Source: an uncultured Pseudomonadota bacterium
Lineage (GTDB): Bacteria; Myxococcota_A; UBA796; JAFGLY01
Reading direction: 5' to 3'
DNA: 64,000 nucleotides
NCBI GenBank assembly: GCA_937912125.1
Contig: CALDOK010000003.1
Location: 1 to 64,000 of the forward strand
Shown: in pieces, positions 40,816-49,994 of the stretch
Position numbering within the stretch: the first letter of the stretch is position 1
Layout: every line of letters begins with the position of its first letter
Program-made: the position numbers and the translations under genes
The notes under the pieces: generated by a model
Seen by the model: the letters and a program-made list of their open reading frames with translations, nothing else
The model's database searches: none
Told to the model about the DNA's origin: nothing

Positions 40816-43444
40816 GCACCCACACCAGCCCGCGGGCGCCGTCCACCACCACCTCCTGGCCGTCCTGGAGCTGCTGGGTGGCGCCGCGCACGTTGACCAC
40901 CATGGGCAGCTCGTACTCCCGAGCCACCACCGCGCCGTGGGACAGCTGGCTGCCCAGCTCGAGCACCAGCCCCGCGATGACCGGGAACAGCGGCGTCCAG
41001 CCCGGGTCCACTGCCCGCGCAACCAGGATCTCTCCCGGGCGCAGCCGCTGGGCCCCCTCCATGTCCGCCACCACCCGCACCGGGCCCCGCGCGACCCCCG
41101 GGGAGGTCCCCAGGCCCGTCAGGCGGCGGCCGCCTTGCTCGGCCAGCACGGGCTCATCCTCCACCAGGAAGTCGGGAGGCGAGCGCTGGAGCTGCCGGGC
41201 GAAGCGCGCCGAGCGCCGCTCGGCCTCGGCGCGACAGGGCTCGGCCTCGAGGCGCCCGGCCACCAGGGCCTCGACCTGATCGGCCTCGAGGAAGCGGATG
41301 TCCTCGGCGCGCGCCAGGGCCCCTCGCTCCACAGCCCAGCGGCCGATGACCAGGTAGTTGCGCTTGACCGCGTAGAGCAGGCGATCGAAGTGGTAGCGCT
41401 GGTTCTCACGCAGCAACAGGTAGCGGCGGGTGAGCTGCACCAGGTAGCGCACCGTGGCGCGCCGCAGGGGGTGGTCCACCCGGGCCAGCAGCCGCTCGAG
41501 GGCCCGTTCTCCTTGCTGGGACAGCTCGTGGGCCCGCACCCGGGGATCGGCCTCCCCGGCCTCGATGCTGTGGCGCAGCAGGGCCAGCACCCGCTCCGGG
41601 CGCTCGTCCCAGCGAGGGCTCATGATCTCCCAGCTGGCGTCGGAGCGGTGGCCGTGGCGCGCGAGGAACGGGGCCAGCGCGGCCGCGAAGGGGCTGCCGG
41701 GTGCGGGCATCGCGCTCAGGTCTGCGCCCAGCTCTCGAGCACGCTGGGCCAGCAGCCACAGGTCGTGGTGGGTCACGATGGTCAGGTTGTGCTCGGGACA
41801 GCGCAGCACCTCGCCCGCCAGCCGCTCGCTGCCCGGCCCCAGCCAGACCGCCAGCAGCCCCTCGACCACCTGGTACCAGAGGTTGGCGAAGAGCAGGCTG
41901 GTGACGTGGACCTTGACGTAGCCCCGGGCCAGCTCCATGCCCGCCCGAGCCCGCTCCAGGGCCTGGACCGGATCGCTGGCCGCAGGCGGCGGGCTGACCT
42001 GGCGTGGAACCTCGCGCTCGAGCAGACGCTCGAGGCGATCCCAGGCCTTGTGGTTGGTCAAGGGGTTCCAGCGGAAGCGCCTCCAGCGGCGCTCCTCGAA
42101 GGTCTCCTGCAGGATGGCCGCGTAGACCCGGACCCCGGGCGCCCCGGCGAAGCGGGTCAGCCACGCCCGCTCCTCGTCCGGCGGCAGCATGTCCATCACG
42201 AAGCGCGGCGGTGGCAGGCCGGGCAGCTTGAAGGCCAGGTGCCGGAACACGGTGGCGTTGATGTAGGGCGCGCCGTCCACCAGGCGCAGGGCAGGCTCGC
42301 CCCCCAGCCAAGCCCGAGTGGTGCGGGGATAGGCGATGAAGTGTTCGAGCAGGGGCCGCACCAGGGACCAGCCCAGGGGCGTGGCGGGCTCGCTCCAGCG
42401 CTCGCCGATGAAGCGGCGGGTCCACAGGGTGCAAGCGCTGCGGTTGGGCGTGGGGGAGGTGGTGATGGGGCGGGACTGCACCAGCCAGGGCTCGCCCAGG
42501 GCGTCCACGGCCCACTCCACGTCCTGAGGGCAGCCGCCCATGGCCTCGGCCCGCAGGGCCAGCCGGCACAGGCGCAGCAGCATGTCGTCGTCGAGCTTGG
42601 GGCTCTGCTGCAGAGACGCGGGCACCGCCCGCCACTCCACCCCGTCGGCCGCCAGGACCAGCTCGCGCTCTTGGGGCTGCACCGAGCGCTCGAGGGGCTC
42701 GAGCCGCAGCCGGGCGGCCAGACGCTGCAGGGGATCGGGCAGGCGCCGCGGGCGCTGCACCAGGTAGTGGTCGGGAACCACATGGCCCCCCACCAGGGCC
42801 TCGCCCAGGCCCCAGCAGGCCTCGACGGTCATCTGACGCCAGGAGCCGGTCATGGCGTTGACCGAGAAGGTGACCCCCGAGATCCGGGCGCGCACCAGGC
42901 GCTGCACCACCAGCGCCATGCCCGGCCCATCGGCGCGGCCCTCGCGCAGCTGGCGGCGCAGCCCCGGCCGGCCTTCGGCCTGACGTGTATAGGCGAGCAC
43001 GCGATCGTCGAAGGCGCTGGCCCAGCACGCCAGCACGGCCCGCTCCAGCCCGTCGCCCGGGCGCACGCCGATCTCGGTGCGGAACAGGCCGGCGAAGCTC
43101 TGATCCCCCGCGTCCTCGTCCACCCCCGAGGACCGCACCACCAGCTCGGGCCCCAGCCCCGGGGCCTGGGCGCGCAGGGCCGCGGCCAGCGCGGGGGGCA
43201 GCGGCGCGGCCAGGACCGCGGCCCGTAGGGCCCTGGCCCGCTGGGGGTCGGGCAGCCGGCCGAGCCGACGCGCGCTCTTCCACAGCCCGTTGTGCCTCAG
43301 GAAGTCCTGGAAGGCCTCGACAGGGATCACCACCCCCGCGGGCACGGGCAGCCCGCGCTCCGCCATGCGGGCCAGGCCCATGGCCTTGCCGCCGACACGC
43401 CGACGCCCTAGCCGGGCGGCCTGATCGAGGGGAACGAGGTGCAT
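40808..43444 (-). CDS. PEP-synthase / rifampin-phosphotransferase-like protein (ATP-grasp + swivelling His domain)
   Basis: N-term LGRRRVGGKAMGLARMAERGLPVPAGVVIPVEAF (PPDK_N); C-term GVARGPVRVVADMEGAQRLRPGEILVARAVDPGWTPLFPVIAGLVLELGSQLSHGAVVAREYELPMVVNV (phospho-His domain). Confidence 0.88.
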   Translation of the reverse strand: MHLVPLDQAARLGRRRVGGKAMGLARMAERGLPVPAGVVIPVEAFQDFLRHNGLWKSARRLGRLPDPQRARALRAAVLAAPLPPALAAALRAQAPGLGPELVVRSSGVDEDAGDQSFAGLFRTEIGVRPGDGLERAVLACWASAFDDRVLAYTRQAEGRPGLRRQLREGRADGPGMALVVQRLVRARISGVTFSVNAMTGSWRQMTVEACWGLGEALVGGHVVPDHYLVQRPRRLPDPLQRLAARLRLEPLERSVQPQERELVLAADGVEWRAVPASLQQSPKLDDDMLLRLCRLALRAEAMGGCPQDVEWAVDALGEPWLVQSRPITTSPTPNRSACTLWTRRFIGERWSEPATPLGWSLVRPLLEHFIAYPRTTRAWLGGEPALRLVDGAPYINATVFRHLAFKLPGLPPPRFVMDMLPPDEERAWLTRFAGAPGVRVYAAILQETFEERRWRRFRWNPLTNHKAWDRLERLLEREVPRQVSPPPAASDPVQALERARAGMELARGYVKVHVTSLLFANLWYQVVEGLLAVWLGPGSERLAGEVLRCPEHNLTIVTHHDLWLLAQRARELGADLSAMPAPGSPFAAALAPFLARHGHRSDASWEIMSPRWDERPERVLALLRHSIEAGEADPRVRAHELSQQGERALERLLARVDHPLRRATVRYLVQLTRRYLLLRENQRYHFDRLLYAVKRNYLVIGRWAVERGALARAEDIRFLEADQVEALVAGRLEAEPCRAEAERRSARFARQLQRSPPDFLVEDEPVLAEQGGRRLTGLGTSPGVARGPVRVVADMEGAQRLRPGEILVARAVDPGWTPLFPVIAGLVLELGSQLSHGAVVAREYELPMVVNVRGATQQLQDGQEVVVDGARGLVWVHG

Positions 43445-43519
43445 GGGGCCCACTATCACCGGAGGCGATATCAGAGATCCGTCTGCACAGAATCCCAGCC
43501 GCAGCTCAGGAGAATCACT

Positions 43520-44950
43520 CTGGCCTCCCTCACCCCACCCTTCGCGCTCTCGGTGCTGGTGCCGGTCTACAACGAGCGCTTCCTGGTGGAGAAGTCCATC
43601 CTGCGGGCCCTGGACTTCGAGGACCCCCGGGTGGCCCGCTTGGAGGTCATCGCGGTGGACGATGGCTCCACCGACGGCTCGGCGCAGATCCTCGAGCGCA
43701 TGGCCCGAGAACACCCGCGGCTGCAGGTGATCCTCCACCCCGCCAACCGAGGCAAGGGGGCCGCGGTGCGCTCGGCCATCGCCGCGGCCACCGGCGATCT
43801 GTGCGTGATCCACGACGCCGATCTCGAGTACCACCCCGCCGACTGGGCGCGCCTGCTCACCCCCTTCGTCGAGGCCCAGGCCGACGCAGTCTACGGCTCT
43901 CGCTTCCTGTCGTCCGACTACCGCAGGGTCCTGTACTACCGCCACACCATCGGCAACCGGCTGCTCACCCTGGGCTCCAACCTGGCCACCGACCTCAACC
44001 TGACCGACATGGAGACCTGCTACAAGATGGTCCGCACCAGCTTGCTGCAGTCCATCCCCATCCGCTCGGACGACTTCGGCTTCGAGCCCGAGATCACCGC
44101 CAAGCTGGCCAAGCGCGGGGCCGTGATCTTCGAGGTCCCCATCCGCTACTCGGGGCGCACCTACCTCGAGGGCAAGAAGATCACCTGGAAGCACGGGGTC
44201 AAGGCCGTGGCCGACATCCTGCGCTGGAAGCTGCGGGACGACCTGTACAACGACGACGAGTACGGCGCCGAGTTCCTGCGCAGCCTCACCCGCATCCGCA
44301 ACATCCACCGCTGGATGGCCGACCTGCTGCTGCCCTGGGTGGGGGACTCGGTGCTCGAGCTTGGCGCTGGCATGGGATCGGTCACCATCCACCTGCTACC
44401 CCGAGGCCGCTACGTCGCATCGGACGTCAACCCCCACTACCTGGACTACCTGCACAAGCTGGCCCTGGGCCGACCGTACATGCAGGTCCAGGAGCTGGAT
44501 CTACAGCGCACCGAGCACTTCGAGGCCGTGGCGGGCGAGTTCGACACCGTGATCTGCCTCAACGTGCTCGAGCACGTTCCCGACGAGCAGTTGGCCCTGG
44601 CCAACATCGGCCGCGCCATGGCCCCCGGCGGGCGGGCCATCATCCTGGTGCCCCAGGGCCCCTGGCTGTTCAGCTCCCTGGACCGGGTGCTGGGCCACCA
44701 CCGGCGCTACACCCGCGACCAGCTGCAGCGGGTGCTCGAGCGGGCGGGCTTCGAGCTCGAGGCCATGCGCGAGTTCAACAAGATCGGCGTGCTGGGCTGG
44801 CTGCTCAACGGCCGCATCCTGCAGCGCGAGCACCTCTCCCAGATCCAGCTCAAGGCCCTCAACACCGCCATCCCCGTCATCGGCGGGGCCGACCACCTGG
44901 CCCCCTGGCAGGGCCTGAGCCTGGTGGCGGTCGTGCGCCGGGCCCCCTGA
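43520..44950 (+). CDS. GT2 (DPM1-like) glycosyltransferase fused to class I SAM methyltransferase
   Basis: SVLVPVYNERFLVEKSILRAL...VIAVDDGSTDGS...DLCVIHDADLEYHP...GSRF; then VLELGAGMGSVTIHLLPRGRYVASDVNPHYLD...FDTVICLNVLEHVPDEQLALANIGRAMAPGGRAIILVPQ. Tracked ORF begins with GTG at 43439; a CTG at 43520 with SD CAGGAG is an alternative start. Confidence 0.85.
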   Translation: MASLTPPFALSVLVPVYNERFLVEKSILRALDFEDPRVARLEVIAVDDGSTDGSAQILERMAREHPRLQVILHPANRGKGAAVRSAIAAATGDLCVIHDADLEYHPADWARLLTPFVEAQADAVYGSRFLSSDYRRVLYYRHTIGNRLLTLGSNLATDLNLTDMETCYKMVRTSLLQSIPIRSDDFGFEPEITAKLAKRGAVIFEVPIRYSGRTYLEGKKITWKHGVKAVADILRWKLRDDLYNDDEYGAEFLRSLTRIRNIHRWMADLLLPWVGDSVLELGAGMGSVTIHLLPRGRYVASDVNPHYLDYLHKLALGRPYMQVQELDLQRTEHFEAVAGEFDTVICLNVLEHVPDEQLALANIGRAMAPGGRAIILVPQGPWLFSSLDRVLGHHRRYTRDQLQRVLERAGFELEAMREFNKIGVLGWLLNGRILQREHLSQIQLKALNTAIPVIGGADHLAPWQGLSLVAVVRRAP

Positions 44951-44966
44951 CACCCACGGAGTTTCC

Positions 44967-46103
44967 ATGGCCTGGTTCGGCAAGTCCAACGAGCAGCAGC
45001 CCGACCCGCCCCAGGCCGCGCCCGAGCTGTTCTGCAGCTTCTGCGGCAAGAGCCAGCGCCATGTGAGCAAGCTCATCGCCGGCCCAGAGGTCTGGATCTG
45101 CGACGGCTGCGTGATGCTGTGCAGGGACATCATCGAAGAGAACCTGCCCCCCGGCGGAGCCGAGATCCCCAGCCCGCCGCCGGCCATGGCCGAGCTGCGG
45201 GCCGGCCTCGACGAGCGCTGCGTCGGCCTCGACGCACCCAAGCGGGCCCTGCTCGGTGCGCTGGGCCTGCACCTGGCGCGGCTGCAGGAAGGCGCCCCCG
45301 ACCTGCGCCCCCCCGTGCTGCTGCTGGTGGGCCCCCACGGAAGCGGAAAGAGCAGCTTGCTCGATGCCCTCACCAAGCTCACCAGGCTCCCGGCACACCA
45401 CGCCGACGTCAACCGGCTCAGCGCCACCGGGTACGTCGGGCTCGACCTGGAGAACCTGCTCTGGGAGCTGGTGCGCCAGGCCGCCAAGGACTTCCGTTTG
45501 GCCGAGACCGGGGTGCTGGCCTTGGACGGCCTGCACCGCATCGCCACCGCCGCACCTCCCCGAGGCTCCGCCCGGGACATCGGCGGAGCGGAGGTCCAGC
45601 GTGAGCTGCTGCGCGTGCTCGAGGGCAGGCAGACCGAGGTGGCCGGTTCCACCATGCGGCACCCCCAGCAAGCCGCCGAGCCCTTCTGGTGTCACCGGCT
45701 GCTCATCGTCATGGCCGCAGCGTACGAGGGCCTGCCCGAGGGCGAGGCCGCCCAGCGGACCTTCCTGGCGGAGCGCGGTGTACAGCGGGAGCTGCTGGCC
45801 CGGGTCGACCGGATCGTCCAGGTGCCCGCACCCGACGCCGACCACCTGCGGGCGGTGCTGACCGACCCCACCGCGGGGCTGCTGCCGGGCCAGCTCGCGG
45901 CCCTCGAGGCCCTGGGCCACACCGTGCAGGTCCGAGAGGACGCCATCGACGCCATGGTCGAGCAGGCCGCCGACAGCCCCGACGGTGCCTGGACGCTTCG
46001 ACACGCCATGACGAGCCTGAGCGTCGCGGCGGCCCAAGCCGAAGGCCCGCTGGTGGTCACGGCCGCGGACGTGCGAGGATGGGCGGGCGAGCAGCCCACC
46101 TGA
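44967..46103 (+). CDS. Degenerate ClpX-like AAA+ protein with intact zinc-binding domain
   Basis: CSFCGKSQRHVSKLIAGPEVWICDGCVMLCRDII (ClpX ZBD), Walker A GPHGSGKSSL, pore loop GYVG, but Walker B GVLALDGLHRIA (E lost), no IGF loop, GAW in place of sensor-2 GAR. Confidence 0.9.
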   Translation: MAWFGKSNEQQPDPPQAAPELFCSFCGKSQRHVSKLIAGPEVWICDGCVMLCRDIIEENLPPGGAEIPSPPPAMAELRAGLDERCVGLDAPKRALLGALGLHLARLQEGAPDLRPPVLLLVGPHGSGKSSLLDALTKLTRLPAHHADVNRLSATGYVGLDLENLLWELVRQAAKDFRLAETGVLALDGLHRIATAAPPRGSARDIGGAEVQRELLRVLEGRQTEVAGSTMRHPQQAAEPFWCHRLLIVMAAAYEGLPEGEAAQRTFLAERGVQRELLARVDRIVQVPAPDADHLRAVLTDPTAGLLPGQLAALEALGHTVQVREDAIDAMVEQAADSPDGAWTLRHAMTSLSVAAAQAEGPLVVTAADVRGWAGEQPT

Positions 46104-46116
46104 CCAGGGAGCCCCC

Positions 46117-46962
46117 ATGCCCGTCCCCCCCGCCCTGGCCGGCTACCTGGCCTCCCGCATGCTGCGCGCCGAGACCTACGAGCACGTGCGGGGGCTGCGC
46201 TTCGCCGACGCGGGCCACGGCTACGATGCCTTCGGGCTGCATCCCGCGTTCGTGGCCATGGGCCTGGGGCTCACCCGCTTCTTCTACGAGAAGTACTTCC
46301 GGGTGATCTCCACCGGCGCCCACCACATCCCCGACAGCGGCGGGGCCATCCTGGCGGGCAACCACAGCGGCACCATCCCCATCGACGGCATGATGCTGTG
46401 GACCGACGTGGTGCGCCAGAGCGATCCGCCGCGCGTACCCCGGGCCGTGGCCGACTACTTCGTGCCCATGCTGCCGGTGGTGGGCACCCTGTTCGCCCGC
46501 GGCGGCGTGGTGGCCGGCAGCCGCGGCAACGTGCGCCAGCTGCTGGATGCCGGCAACCTGATGATGATCTTCCCCGAGGGCGTGCCCGGCATCGGCAAGA
46601 ACTTCCGCGACCGCTACAAGCTGCGCCCCTTCCGGGTGGGCCACGCAGAGCTGGCCATCCGCCACCGGGTGCCGGTGATCCCCGTGGGCATCATCGGCCC
46701 CGAGGAGCAGATGCCCCAGATCGCCCGCATCGAAGGCATCAGCCTGTTCGGCGTTCCCTACATCCCCATCACGCTGACCCCCCTGCCCATGCCGGTGCGC
46801 TACCACATCCACTACGGGGCCCCCATCCCCCTGCACAAGGACTACCGGCGCAACCAGGCCGACGACCCCGAGGTGGTGGCCGAGGCCGCGGCCCGGGTCC
46901 AGGCCGCGGTCCAGGAGCTGATCGACGCGGGCCTGAAGCAGCGCCAGGGGGTGTTCCGATGA
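46117..46962 (+). CDS. Lysophospholipid acyltransferase-like protein
   Basis: GGAILAGNHSGTIPIDGMML...VGTLFARGGVVAGSRGNVRQLLDAGNLMMIFPEGVPGIGKNFRDRYKLRPF. Confidence 0.88.
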   Translation: MPVPPALAGYLASRMLRAETYEHVRGLRFADAGHGYDAFGLHPAFVAMGLGLTRFFYEKYFRVISTGAHHIPDSGGAILAGNHSGTIPIDGMMLWTDVVRQSDPPRVPRAVADYFVPMLPVVGTLFARGGVVAGSRGNVRQLLDAGNLMMIFPEGVPGIGKNFRDRYKLRPFRVGHAELAIRHRVPVIPVGIIGPEEQMPQIARIEGISLFGVPYIPITLTPLPMPVRYHIHYGAPIPLHKDYRRNQADDPEVVAEAAARVQAAVQELIDAGLKQRQGVFR

Positions 46963-47942
46963 GCTCGGTGCTGGTCACCGGCGCCTCGAGCACCATCGGC
47001 GAGCGCCTGATCCGATCCCTGCTGGCCGACACCAGCATCGACCACGTGCTGGCGGTGGGCTTCGAGCCCCTCGAGTCGGCCCTGCCCTTCTCCCAGTCCA
47101 ACCGGCTCACCTACCTGCAGGTCGACATGGGCCGCAGCCGCAACATCCGCAGCCTGCTCTTCGGCCCGGCCCGCGACCTGGGGGTGGAGACCATCTTCCA
47201 CACGGCCCTGGTGGACAACGCGGCGGGCACCGGCAACCGGGTCCACAAGATCAATGTCGAGTCCACCCGCCAGATCCTCGAGCTGGCCGAGCGCCACCCC
47301 ACCATCCGCAAGCTGGTGTACCGCTCCTTCGCCGAGGTCTACCAGATCCAGGCCGACCTGCCGGCGCTGATCGAGGAAGCCCACCCCCTGAACCTGGCCA
47401 GCGGTGCCCCCCAGTGGATCCGCGACCGGGTCGAGGCCGATCTCACCGTCTGCGCGGCCATGGGCCTGTCCCGGCTGCGCATCGTGGTGCTGCGCTGCGC
47501 CGAGGTGCTGGCCCAGGGCTGCGGAAGCCAGCTGTTCGACTACCTCGAGTCGCCCATCTGCCTGCGCCCCGGCGGCTACAACCCCATGATCAACGTGCTG
47601 AGCGTCAGCGACCTGGTGCAGGCCATGGAGCAGGCTCACAACTCCTCGGTCCAGGGCGTGTTCAACATCCCGGGCAAGGACACCCTGCCCCTGTCCACCG
47701 CCATCCTCAAGTGGGGGCGGGTGGGCATCCCGGTGCCGGGCAACTGGCTCACCCCCATCTACGCCTGGAGGCGTCGCGTGCGGGGCCACGACTTCCGCTT
47801 CGGCATGAACCGTCGCCGCTTCACCTACAGCGGCATCCTGGACGGCGTACGAGCCAAGAAGGTGCTGGGCTACGCGCCCCAGACCGCCATCGACTGGCCC
47901 CTGCCCATCAGCGAGGCGTGGGGCCCGGGCTGGAAGGGATAG
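46959..47942 (+). CDS. NAD-dependent epimerase/dehydratase (SDR) family protein
   Basis: MSSVLVTGASSTIGERLIRSLL; translationally coupled (ATGA) to the acyltransferase. Confidence 0.88.
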   Translation: MSSVLVTGASSTIGERLIRSLLADTSIDHVLAVGFEPLESALPFSQSNRLTYLQVDMGRSRNIRSLLFGPARDLGVETIFHTALVDNAAGTGNRVHKINVESTRQILELAERHPTIRKLVYRSFAEVYQIQADLPALIEEAHPLNLASGAPQWIRDRVEADLTVCAAMGLSRLRIVVLRCAEVLAQGCGSQLFDYLESPICLRPGGYNPMINVLSVSDLVQAMEQAHNSSVQGVFNIPGKDTLPLSTAILKWGRVGIPVPGNWLTPIYAWRRRVRGHDFRFGMNRRRFTYSGILDGVRAKKVLGYAPQTAIDWPLPISEAWGPGWKG

Positions 47943-47962
47943 CCTGGAAGACCCCCCGAGAC

Positions 47963-47991
47963 TTGACACCCCCCGATCTCCGGGTGATAGT
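47963..47991 (+). promoter_or_regulatory. Strong sigma70-type promoter (TTGACA-N17-GATAGT)
   Basis: Exact -35 consensus at 47963-47968, 17-nt spacer, GATAGT at 47986-47991 in an intergenic region upstream of the XPB gene. Confidence 0.7.
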
Positions 47992-48236
47992 GGCGTCTGG
48001 TCAGGGGCGCTCTATTTCGTTCTCGACCGGAAGCGGGACGCGGGCTTGTCCGCAATGTCCCATCGGATGCCAAGGTTATGGCCAGTAGGCCGCGGTGCCC
48101 GTCGAGGCGCCGCTACCAGTGTGCAGAGCCAGTCCGAGCCAGCGGTGACGCACGCGGCCACGACCGACGCATCCCAGTCGATTGCTCTATCCCGACTCAC
48201 ATGTCCATCCCTCGTGCTGGAGGGTGACGCTGACCG

Positions 48237-49919
48237 ATGCAGGTCCAACCCGACAACCCGATCATCGTCCAGGGCGACGGTAAGGTCATCCTGGAGACCA
48301 AGCACCGGCGCTATGCGGGCGCCCGGGACTTCCTCGCTCGCTTCGCCGAGCTCGAGGCTTCCCCGGCTCATCTCCACACCTACAGGATCTCGCCGCTGTC
48401 CCTGTGGAACGCGGCCAGCGCGGGCATGGGCACCGCCGAGATCCTCGACGGGCTGCGCTCGTTCTCGAAGTTCGACATCCCCGGCGATGTGGTCCAGACC
48501 ATCGAAGAGACCATCGAGCGCTTCGGCCTGGTCAAGCTGCTTCCCCACCCCACCGCCCCCCGGCGCTACATCGTGGTCCACTGCGAGACCGCCTACGTAG
48601 CCAAGCTGATCTCGCATGAGCCCAGCGCGCAGGAGCTCATGAAGAGCGAGGGTCGCAAGGGCCCCTGGGTCATCGAGGCGGGCCACCGCGGCATCTTCAA
48701 GCAGCGCCTGCTCCAGGCCGGCTGGCCGGTCGAAGACCTGGCGGGTTTCCTGCCCGGGGCGGCCCTCGAGGTGAAGCTACGCAACGAGACCCGCACCACC
48801 GAAGACCCCTTCAAGGTGCGGCACTACCAGTGGCTGTCGGTACACCGCTGGTACCAGGGCGGCCAAGCCGCCGGTGGCCACGGCGTGGTGGTGCTGCCCT
48901 GCGGCGCCGGCAAGACCATCGTGGCCATGGCCGCCATGTCGGTCATCAACACCCACACCCTGATCCTGGCCACCAACCAGGCCGCGGTGAACCAGTGGGA
49001 GCGCGAGCTGCTCGAGCGCACCTGGCTGACCAAAGATCAGGTGGGCACCTACACGGGCGAGCGCAAAGAGATCAAGCCGGTCACCATCGCCACCTACCAG
49101 ATCCTCACCTGGCGCCGCTCCAAGGATGTGGACTTCGAGCACCTGCACATCTTCCGCGACCACGACTGGGGCCTGCTGATCTACGACGAGGTGCACCTGC
49201 TGCCCGCCCCGGTCTTCGGGGCCACGGCCGAGCTGCAGGGTCGCCGCCGCCTGGGCCTCACCGCCACCCTGGTCCGCGAGGACGGCCGCGAAGGGGACGT
49301 CTTCTCCCTGGTGGGCCCCAAGCGCTTCGACATGCCCTGGCAGGATCTCGAGCGCGAGGGCTTCATCGCGGAGGCCCGCTGCTGGGAAGTCCGCGTGCCC
49401 TTCCGCAACGGCGAAGAGCTCCGCTACGAGCGCGCCAGCGAGAACGAGAAGTTCCGTATGGCCGCCCTGAACCCGGCCAAGCTGCGGGTGGTGCGCGACC
49501 TGATCAAGCGCCACGCCGACGACAACGTCCTGGTCATCGGCACCTACCTCGAGCAGCTCCACATCATCGCCCGCGAGCTCCGCGCCCCCCTGATCACAGG
49601 GCAGACCCCCCAGGGCCGTCGCGAAGAGCTCTTCGGCAAGTTCCGCACCGGTGAGATCAAGCTGCTGGTGGTGTCCAAGGTGGCCAACTTCAGCATCGAT
49701 CTGCCCGACGCCAACGTGGCCATCCAGGTCTCCGGCAGCTTCGGCTCCCGCCAGGAAGAGGCCCAGCGCCTGGGCCGCATCCTGCGCCCGAAAGAAGCCG
49801 GCGCCGACTGGTACACCGTGATCACCGGCGACACCAAAGAACAAGACTTCGCCCACAAGCGCCAGCTCTTCCTCACGGAACAGGGCTATCGCTACTCCAT
49901 CGATGACCGGATGGCGTGA
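48237..49919 (+). CDS. XPB/ERCC3-type DNA helicase
   Basis: Walker A LPCGAGKT, Walker B LLIYDEVHLLPA, GLTATLVREDGREGDVFSLVGPKRF, VSGSFGSRQEEAQRLGRILRPK. Confidence 0.93.
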   Translation: MQVQPDNPIIVQGDGKVILETKHRRYAGARDFLARFAELEASPAHLHTYRISPLSLWNAASAGMGTAEILDGLRSFSKFDIPGDVVQTIEETIERFGLVKLLPHPTAPRRYIVVHCETAYVAKLISHEPSAQELMKSEGRKGPWVIEAGHRGIFKQRLLQAGWPVEDLAGFLPGAALEVKLRNETRTTEDPFKVRHYQWLSVHRWYQGGQAAGGHGVVVLPCGAGKTIVAMAAMSVINTHTLILATNQAAVNQWERELLERTWLTKDQVGTYTGERKEIKPVTIATYQILTWRRSKDVDFEHLHIFRDHDWGLLIYDEVHLLPAPVFGATAELQGRRRLGLTATLVREDGREGDVFSLVGPKRFDMPWQDLEREGFIAEARCWEVRVPFRNGEELRYERASENEKFRMAALNPAKLRVVRDLIKRHADDNVLVIGTYLEQLHIIARELRAPLITGQTPQGRREELFGKFRTGEIKLLVVSKVANFSIDLPDANVAIQVSGSFGSRQEEAQRLGRILRPKEAGADWYTVITGDTKEQDFAHKRQLFLTEQGYRYSIDDRMA

Positions 49920-49994
49920 TGACGACGCCGATCCGGATGCTACCAGCGTGCACTCCGCCCCACCGGGCCAGCACACCCAGCTAGAGGGTCGAAC

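Noticed and set aside
43445-44392. N-terminal extension of the minus ORF 40808-44392
   Set aside because: Antisense to the GT2-methyltransferase; PPDK_N homology begins right at ATG 43444.
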